Positions 58,415 to 64,000 of a stretch of DNA of 64,000 nt are shown one piece after another. Origin of the DNA: an uncultured Bacteroides sp. (GTDB taxonomy: Bacteria > Bacteroidota > Bacteroidia > Bacteroidales > Bacteroidaceae); contig NZ_OY781099.1 in assembly GCF_963676325.1 (NCBI RefSeq), forward strand, positions 1,426,001-1,490,000, given 5' to 3'. The position numbers were made by a program, and so were the translations under genes. Under the pieces are notes generated by a model. The model ran no database searches. It had not been told where the DNA came from and saw only the letters and a list, made by a program, of their open reading frames with translations. The stretch's first letter is position 1; the number at the start of each line of letters is the position of its first letter.

Positions 58415-61363
58415 ATGAAAAAAGAAATGAGATTTTTGTTCTTTTGCATCTTGCTTGTCTTTGCCGGAGTTACAGTGCAGGCACAAGGAAGATACATTAT
58501 TAAGAGTAAAGTTTTAGATGAGAAAAAAGTTCCTTTTCCTGCCGTAAGTGTCTCTGAGATTGGAACAAGCAATGGAGTAGTCTCTGATTTGGATGGAAAT
58601 TTTATATTGAAGGTTACTTCTGAAACATCGAAAGTAAAGATTAGTTTTATCGGATACAAAACAATTGAACTGCCTGCAAATAAGATAGAAGCAACAATTA
58701 TATTGAAAGAAGATGAGAAAATGCTTTCAGATGTAGTAGTGATTGGTTATGGTTCATTACGAAAATCAGATGTAACTGGTGCTGTATCAAGTGTTTCAAG
58801 TAACGATTTTAATAAGGGTGCTACAACAAACCCTTTACAACAAATTGCTGGTAAGTCTGCAGGTGTTTCAATCTCGCAAGCCGGAAGTGAACCGGGAACC
58901 AGTCCAAGTATTCGAATAAGAGGTATTACCTCTTTAATTGGCGGTAGTGATCCATTGGTTGTTGTTGATGGTATTCAAGGGAATCTTGATCTTATGAACC
59001 AACTTCCCCCAAATGAAATTGAGTCTGTTGATATTTTAAAGGATGCCTCCGCAACAGCTATTTACGGTTCTCGTGGTGCTGCCGGAGTAATTCTTGTAAC
59101 AACAAAAAAGAGCAAGGCCGGCACATTTAATATTGAATATAGCGGAACGGTTTCCATGGATTTCAATTCAAAGAAACTAGATGTATTCAATGCTAATGAA
59201 TGGCGTGAGCAATGTAAAAACTGGAATGTTCCTGCATCCGCCGATAATGGAGCCAACACAGATTGGTATGATCTTTTAACTCGCACAGGATATACTCAGA
59301 ATCATAGTATTTCAATGGGTGGAGGCACAAGTAACTTTAATTATCGTGCTTCTCTTTCGGCTGTTCTACAGAATGGTATTGTTATTGGTTCAAATAATAA
59401 GAACTATATTGGGCGCTTTCAAGCAACTCAGAAAGCATTTAATGATAGATTAACATTGACGGCAAACCTTAGCAGTGGAACAATTAAAAACATAGGTAGC
59501 CCACAAAGTATAGGTCGCGCTGCATTTACTTCTAATTTAATAAGTAATGCTTATGTGAGTAGACCAACGGATCCTATTTATAATGCTGAAGGGACTTACT
59601 TTTCAGATGTTAACGTATTCCAATATATCAATCCATATGCAGTTGCGAAGACGGTTGTCAATGAACAAACAACAAATAATATGTTTGGTAGCTTCAGGGC
59701 CGACTTTGAAATAACCCACGGATTAACCGCTGGATGGTTTGGTAGTTGGCGTAAGATTGATGTCAATTCCGGATATTATTTGCCTTCAAAATCAACTGTT
59801 ACATCAGCAATAGACAATAAAGGTATTGCAAATATTAATAATGCACATTCAGATGAAAGATTATCAGATATCAGCCTGAATTATAAGAAAACATTTGGTA
59901 ACCATAATATCAATGCAATTGCTGTTTACGAATGGCAAAGACAGACATATAATGGAAATTATACTCAGATGAAGGGCTTTGTAAATGATATTACTACTTA
60001 CAATGCTTTACAGTTAGGCGATTTTGCTAAGATTAACTCCGGAGATATCTCGTCTTACAAAAATGATCGTACGTTGGTTTCATTCCTTGGCAGAGTAAAC
60101 TACTCTTACCTTAACCGTTATTTACTGACAGCAAGTATCAGACGAGATGGCTCTTCTGTCTTTGGAGTTGATAATAAATGGGGGAATTTTCCATCTGCAT
60201 CTGTTGCATGGGTATTAAGTGAAGAACCATTTATGGCTAATGTTAGTTTCTTAAACAATTTGAAATTGCGTGCTGGTTATGGTGTTACAGGAAATCAGCA
60301 AGGATTGAATCCTCAATGCTCACTTAATCTGGTAGGGACCAACGGGCAGACTTATTTTGGAGGAAGTCAGATTACAAACTATTCCATCTCACAGAATTCA
60401 AATCCAGATCTAAAATGGGAGACTCGTGCACAAACAAATATAGGTGTTGATTTTGCTTTGTTCAATAGTCGTGTATCCGGTTCTGTTGATTTGTATACCG
60501 CAAAGACAAAGAACTTGTTATTTAATTACACTGTTCCTCAACCTCCATACCCTTATGGAAGTGTAGTGGCAAATGTTGGCAGTCTTTCTAATAAAGGTCT
60601 GGATATGAACCTTAATTTACATATCATAAAATCAAAGGATATCAATTTTTCATTGAATAGCAACTTGTCATTGTTAAAGAATAAAGTATTAAATCTAAAT
60701 GGAAGTATTAACGGAGTACCGCTGAACACGGATTATGTTTCCTGGGGTACAAATAGTTATTTAATTAAAGGTAAATCAATAGGTACATTCTATATATTAA
60801 AACACGAAGGGAAGACTAGCGCAAATGAAGAAACTGTTGTAGATAGAGACAATAGTGGCTCAATTGATACTGGAAATACAAGCAAGGACCGCTTTCTTGA
60901 AGGATCTGCACTTCCAAAGTACACTTATGCATTCTCTCCTGTATTCAATTACAAGAACTTTGACGCATCAATTCTTTTCCGTGGATCAGGTGGAAATAAA
61001 ATATATAATAGCATAAGGTCTAACTTTAGCTATTTTGAGAACCTAGGTAAATCCAATTTGTTAAAAAGTGCTGTTTCTACAGGTATTTATACATCAAAAT
61101 ATGCATCTGATTTATGGTTGGAAGATGGCTCTTTTTTACGTTTGGACAATGTCACCTTAGGTTATCGCTTTGATACAAAAAATATTAAAAATATTAGTGC
61201 TTTCCGCTTGTCTGTTACCGCAACAAACTTAGCACTCTTCACTAAATACAAAGGAATTGATCCAGAAATGAATTTTGGAGGAGGCAATGGATTTGGTGCG
61301 GATAATGGAATGTATCCTCGCACAAGGTCTATTTCAATAGGAGTAAATGTAATTTTTAAATAA
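58415..61363 (+). CDS. SusC/RagA-family TonB-linked outer membrane receptor
   Basis: The 982-residue protein has a signal peptide (to VQAQG, about residue 24), a CarboxypepD_reg-like domain (about 28-105; KSKVLDEKKVPFPAVSVSEI), a TonB-box (DVVVIGYGSLRKSDVTGAVS), a plug (about 125-235; PLQQIAGKSAGVSISQAGSE, SVDILKDASATAIYGSRGAA) and a 22-strand barrel with the SusC ends. It imports oligosaccharides delivered by the SusD lipoprotein encoded 19 bases downstream. The neighbouring GH13 gene suggests an alpha-glucan such as starch or glycogen. Confidence 0.95.
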   Translation: MKKEMRFLFFCILLVFAGVTVQAQGRYIIKSKVLDEKKVPFPAVSVSEIGTSNGVVSDLDGNFILKVTSETSKVKISFIGYKTIELPANKIEATIILKEDEKMLSDVVVIGYGSLRKSDVTGAVSSVSSNDFNKGATTNPLQQIAGKSAGVSISQAGSEPGTSPSIRIRGITSLIGGSDPLVVVDGIQGNLDLMNQLPPNEIESVDILKDASATAIYGSRGAAGVILVTTKKSKAGTFNIEYSGTVSMDFNSKKLDVFNANEWREQCKNWNVPASADNGANTDWYDLLTRTGYTQNHSISMGGGTSNFNYRASLSAVLQNGIVIGSNNKNYIGRFQATQKAFNDRLTLTANLSSGTIKNIGSPQSIGRAAFTSNLISNAYVSRPTDPIYNAEGTYFSDVNVFQYINPYAVAKTVVNEQTTNNMFGSFRADFEITHGLTAGWFGSWRKIDVNSGYYLPSKSTVTSAIDNKGIANINNAHSDERLSDISLNYKKTFGNHNINAIAVYEWQRQTYNGNYTQMKGFVNDITTYNALQLGDFAKINSGDISSYKNDRTLVSFLGRVNYSYLNRYLLTASIRRDGSSVFGVDNKWGNFPSASVAWVLSEEPFMANVSFLNNLKLRAGYGVTGNQQGLNPQCSLNLVGTNGQTYFGGSQITNYSISQNSNPDLKWETRAQTNIGVDFALFNSRVSGSVDLYTAKTKNLLFNYTVPQPPYPYGSVVANVGSLSNKGLDMNLNLHIIKSKDINFSLNSNLSLLKNKVLNLNGSINGVPLNTDYVSWGTNSYLIKGKSIGTFYILKHEGKTSANEETVVDRDNSGSIDTGNTSKDRFLEGSALPKYTYAFSPVFNYKNFDASILFRGSGGNKIYNSIRSNFSYFENLGKSNLLKSAVSTGIYTSKYASDLWLEDGSFLRLDNVTLGYRFDTKNIKNISAFRLSVTATNLALFTKYKGIDPEMNFGGGNGFGADNGMYPRTRSISIGVNVIFK

Positions 61364-61382
61364 CCTGTAACAATCAGATAAA

Positions 61383-62888
61383 ATGAAAAAAATATTAACT
61401 ATAGCCCTGTTTGCTTCTATGGTAATACAAGGATGTACAAATGTAGATGAACAAGTTTACGATAAATACAACTCGGATGATTTCTATTCATCACCCGCGG
61501 GAGCTAATGTTGCTTTGGCCAATGTTTACTCACAAATACCAGGGAACTGGGGTGGAGTAGGGTATGCCGGTGCCGATAATGGCTGGTATGATTTGAATAG
61601 TATGTCTTCCGATGAGCAAGTTGTGCCACACCGTAACACGGGAGACTGGCAGCTTGATTTTGCACAACTTTATTTACGTAAGTTTTTGCCAGATCATACG
61701 ATAGTTACTAATACATGGAACTGGCTTTATGCTTCTGTGTTCAGAGCCAATCTGGCAGTGGATTTACTTCAAAAGGCAAATGCTGATGAATCAAAGATAG
61801 CGGAAGCAAAAGTTTTGAGAGCTTTCTTCTATTACTTACTAATGGACGATTATGGGAATGTACCATTTTATACAAGCAACAATATTACTGTTGACAATAT
61901 GCCCCAAAAGAGCAGAAAAGAAGTCTTCGATTTTGTGGTAAGTGAGTTAAAAGATAATATTGATAAGTTATCTATTACAAAAGGGGGCTCTTATTATGGC
62001 CGTTTCAACAAATGGGCAGGTTATGCTTTACTGGCAAAAGTATATTTGAATGCTGAAGTTTATACAGGTACTCCAATGTGGAATGAATGTATTGCTGCTT
62101 GTGATAAGGTTTCAGAAGGTGGCTTCACTCTCCATTCCAGTGCAGCTGATGTTTCTCAGCCTCTGGGCTCTAAATATTATGAATTGTTTGGAGATGTTTG
62201 TCCAGACGATGAAACAATACTTGCAATTTATACAAAGGTTGATGTAGTAGGACGGAATATTTTTACGGTACGTAGCTTTGGAGGTAACGACGGAAGCCTT
62301 TTGTTAGGTTTTGGTGCATGGAATGGTTCTGTTATTCCTGCTGATTATATTGCTAAGTTTGATGATAATGATATCCGTAAACGTCAATTCAGATATGGTG
62401 CAAATCCTTACGGGCCTCAATTACCAGGCTTTATTAATTACTCACTAGAGGTTACTAATATTGATAATCCCGGTGCAAATCCTAACGCTGGAGCCCGAAG
62501 TCAGAAGTTCTGGCCTGCTGCTCCTGCAAATAGCGGTGGAGCATCTAATGATTTCCCTATTTATCGCTATGCTGATATAATGTTGATGAAAGCTGAATGC
62601 TTGGTTCGTACCAGTCAGGCAACACTAGCTAAACCTTTGGTAGATGCAATAAGAACTCGTGCTGGCGTAGATGCTTTGTCTGCTAACCCAACACTGACAG
62701 ATATTTATAATGAAAGAGGTTTTGAATTAACCTGGGAAGGTCATCGCAGACAGGATATGATTCGCTTCGGAACGTTTACACAAGCACATGGCTTGGTTTC
62801 GGCTGTAGATAAACATTTCAATTTATTCCCAATCCCTACATCTGCACTGAATGCTAACCCTAAGTTGGTACAGAATCCAAATTACTAA
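61383..62888 (+). CDS. SusD/RagB-family glycan-binding lipoprotein
   Basis: The 501-residue lipoprotein has a lipobox (VIQGC, Cys at about residue 18) and the SusD fold. SSPAGANVALANVYS opens the helical TPR-like frame; LRAFFYYLLMDDYGNVPFYT is the central motif and RYADIMLMKAECLVR with VDAIRTRAG and YNERGFELTWEGHRRQDMIR are the C-terminal signature. It caps the SusC pore at the cell surface and binds the glycan. It is 19 bases after susC and followed by a hairpin that may reduce expression of the GH13 gene. Confidence 0.95.
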   Translation: MKKILTIALFASMVIQGCTNVDEQVYDKYNSDDFYSSPAGANVALANVYSQIPGNWGGVGYAGADNGWYDLNSMSSDEQVVPHRNTGDWQLDFAQLYLRKFLPDHTIVTNTWNWLYASVFRANLAVDLLQKANADESKIAEAKVLRAFFYYLLMDDYGNVPFYTSNNITVDNMPQKSRKEVFDFVVSELKDNIDKLSITKGGSYYGRFNKWAGYALLAKVYLNAEVYTGTPMWNECIAACDKVSEGGFTLHSSAADVSQPLGSKYYELFGDVCPDDETILAIYTKVDVVGRNIFTVRSFGGNDGSLLLGFGAWNGSVIPADYIAKFDDNDIRKRQFRYGANPYGPQLPGFINYSLEVTNIDNPGANPNAGARSQKFWPAAPANSGGASNDFPIYRYADIMLMKAECLVRTSQATLAKPLVDAIRTRAGVDALSANPTLTDIYNERGFELTWEGHRRQDMIRFGTFTQAHGLVSAVDKHFNLFPIPTSALNANPKLVQNPNY

Positions 62889-62906
62889 TTGATAATAAAT
62901 TTTAAT

Positions 62907-62940
62907 AAAGCTGCTACTTCATATATTGGGTAGCAGCTTT
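62907..62940 (+). terminator. Hairpin between susD and the GH13 gene
   Basis: AAAGCTGCTAC at 62907-62917 pairs perfectly with GTAGCAGCTTT at 62930-62940 (12-base loop), followed by AATTACTC. It lies 26 bases before the GH13 start, so it may act as an attenuator or RNA-processing site. Confidence 0.65.
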
Positions 62941-62966
62941 AATTACTCTCTTTAAAAATATATCGT

Positions 62967-64000
62967 ATGAGTCTATCACATTTCTATATAGGAAAGCCGA
63001 TCTTAAGTATTAAAGTATTGCTGTTAACGATTTTACTTGGAGGTTGTAATAATCAAACTGAATTGAAATCGGCAGAAGTTTCTAATGTACTTGATAAAGA
63101 TCCTGTTCAATATAATGTTCCTTTTTCTAAAGTCCCCGATGCAAGAGATGTGGTCTTGTATCAGGTAAACATTCGTTCTTTTAGTATGACTCATAACATA
63201 CAAGGCATTATATCCCGACTCGATTCAATAAAGAGTTTGGGCGTGAATGTTATTTATTTAATGCCTATTTATCCTGTTGGCACACTAAAAGCAGTCAATT
63301 CACCTTATTGTGTGAAGGATTATAAATCTGTCAATCCAGAGTTTGGCTCTATAAATGATTTGCGGGCACTGATTGACGGGGCTCATACTCGGGGGATGTC
63401 TGTTATTCTGGATTGGGTGGCCAATCATACATCCTGGGATAACCCTTGGATAAAAAATAAATCGTGGTACCAGCAAGATTCTTCCGGGCAGATAGTTAGT
63501 CCCAAAGGATACAATGATGTGGCGCAGCTCAATTTTAAAAATGCAGATATGCGTGCAGCCATGATAAAAGCAATGAAATATTGGATTTATACAGCCAATT
63601 GTGATGGCTTTAGGTGCGATTATGCCGATGGTCCTTCTTTCGATTTCTGGAAACAGGCCATTGATACATTAAGAAACATCCAAACTCACAAACTTTTAAT
63701 GCTTGCAGAGGGGAGCCGCGGTGATCACTTCTCTGCCGGATTCAATTATATTTTCGGGTTTAAGTTCTTTGACCAACTAAAGAATGTCTATGGTAAAGAA
63801 AAGTCAGCTTTATCCCTTGATAGTATAAATGCATTAGAATATGTGAACGCCAATGATTTAAACAGAGTTGTAAGATATACCTCAAACCATGATGTGAATA
63901 GTTCTGATGGCACTCCCCAAGATTTGTTTGGTGGTACGTCTGGTTCCATGGCGGCATTTGTTGCTGTTGCCTATATGAAAGGTATCCCCATGATATACAA
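62967..64000 (+). CDS. GH13 alpha-amylase-family lipoprotein (cut by window edge)
   Basis: Reading from the ATG at 62967 gives an open frame to the window end, about 344 codons. A lipobox (LLGGC, Cys at about residue 29) marks a surface or periplasmic lipoprotein. GH13 motifs are present: DWVANHTS (region I), DGFRCDYAD (region II, nucleophile Asp), LAEGS (acid Glu) and TSNHDVN (region IV, stabilising Asp). LGVNVIYLMPIYP and GTLKAVNSPYCVKDYKSVNP are as in short alpha-amylases and neopullulanases. It would hydrolyse alpha-glucans bound by SusC/SusD. The C-terminus is not visible. Confidence 0.92.
   Translation, partial: MSLSHFYIGKPILSIKVLLLTILLGGCNNQTELKSAEVSNVLDKDPVQYNVPFSKVPDARDVVLYQVNIRSFSMTHNIQGIISRLDSIKSLGVNVIYLMPIYPVGTLKAVNSPYCVKDYKSVNPEFGSINDLRALIDGAHTRGMSVILDWVANHTSWDNPWIKNKSWYQQDSSGQIVSPKGYNDVAQLNFKNADMRAAMIKAMKYWIYTANCDGFRCDYADGPSFDFWKQAIDTLRNIQTHKLLMLAEGSRGDHFSAGFNYIFGFKFFDQLKNVYGKEKSALSLDSINALEYVNANDLNRVVRYTSNHDVNSSDGTPQDLFGGTSGSMAAFVAVAYMKGIPMIY

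Overview
The window is a chromosomal segment of a Bacteroides-like member of the Bacteroidota. The evidence is the SusC/SusD pair with a DUF6377 regulator, several TonB-dependent receptors, DUF6057 and DUF3737 proteins, and repeated promoter -7 boxes of the Bacteroides form TAnnTTTG. The DNA is AT-rich. I saw no rRNA, tRNA or CRISPR array.

Layout. 1-705: 5' part of an ISL3-type transposase running off the left edge. 1011-4099: a lipoprotein with a CxxCH motif plus a DUF6057 membrane protein. 4282-23126: a large redox and detoxification cluster with four flavodoxin-type proteins, two aldo/keto reductases, two alcohol dehydrogenases, two cyclophilin-like proteins, an alpha/beta hydrolase, an acetyltransferase, a cupin-carboxymuconolactone decarboxylase, a MATE exporter, a TMEM175-type channel, a metallo-hydrolase, a tautomerase, a TonB receptor and two paralogous AraC regulators. 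23230-28481: a third AraC protein and an AT-rich patch of small or poorly known genes with a 130-bp intergenic repeat and gene relics. 28482-30522: MalY-type C-S lyase and DUF3737 operon flanked by short repeats. 30951-40474: a DNA-modification or defence-like island (MmeI-like methyltransferase, AlbA_2/ATPase protein, DEAD/DEAH helicase, GIY-YIG/ASCH-like protein), whose last gene is cut by a 1320-bp ISAs1-type element with a 10-bp target duplication. 41422-52458: housekeeping and metabolic genes (aldehyde dehydrogenase, TonB receptor, esterase, S41 protease, cysK, O-acetylhomoserine sulfhydrylase, GNAT, mnmA, LuxR regulator). 52697-64000: GH20 hexosaminidase, then a polysaccharide utilisation locus with a DUF6377 regulator, SusC, SusD and a GH13 alpha-amylase-family lipoprotein that runs off the right edge.

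The most informative non-coding signal is a shared operator. At five places (12478, 19831, 19979, 22246, 30597) two half-sites resembling ATTACTGATAT are repeated exactly 21 bp apart, and the array sits 30-31 bp upstream of a TAnnTTTG box. This fits activation by the two AraC paralogues at 20078 and 21262. It ties the flavodoxin/alcohol dehydrogenase operon, the aldo/keto reductase operon, the tautomerase/flavodoxin operon and, less expectedly, the distant DUF3737-malY operon into one predicted regulon. Decayed 3' ends of genes of the same kind (a hydrolase at 21152, an AraC gene at 27897) and of the island genes (41158) show repeated duplication and deletion in this region.
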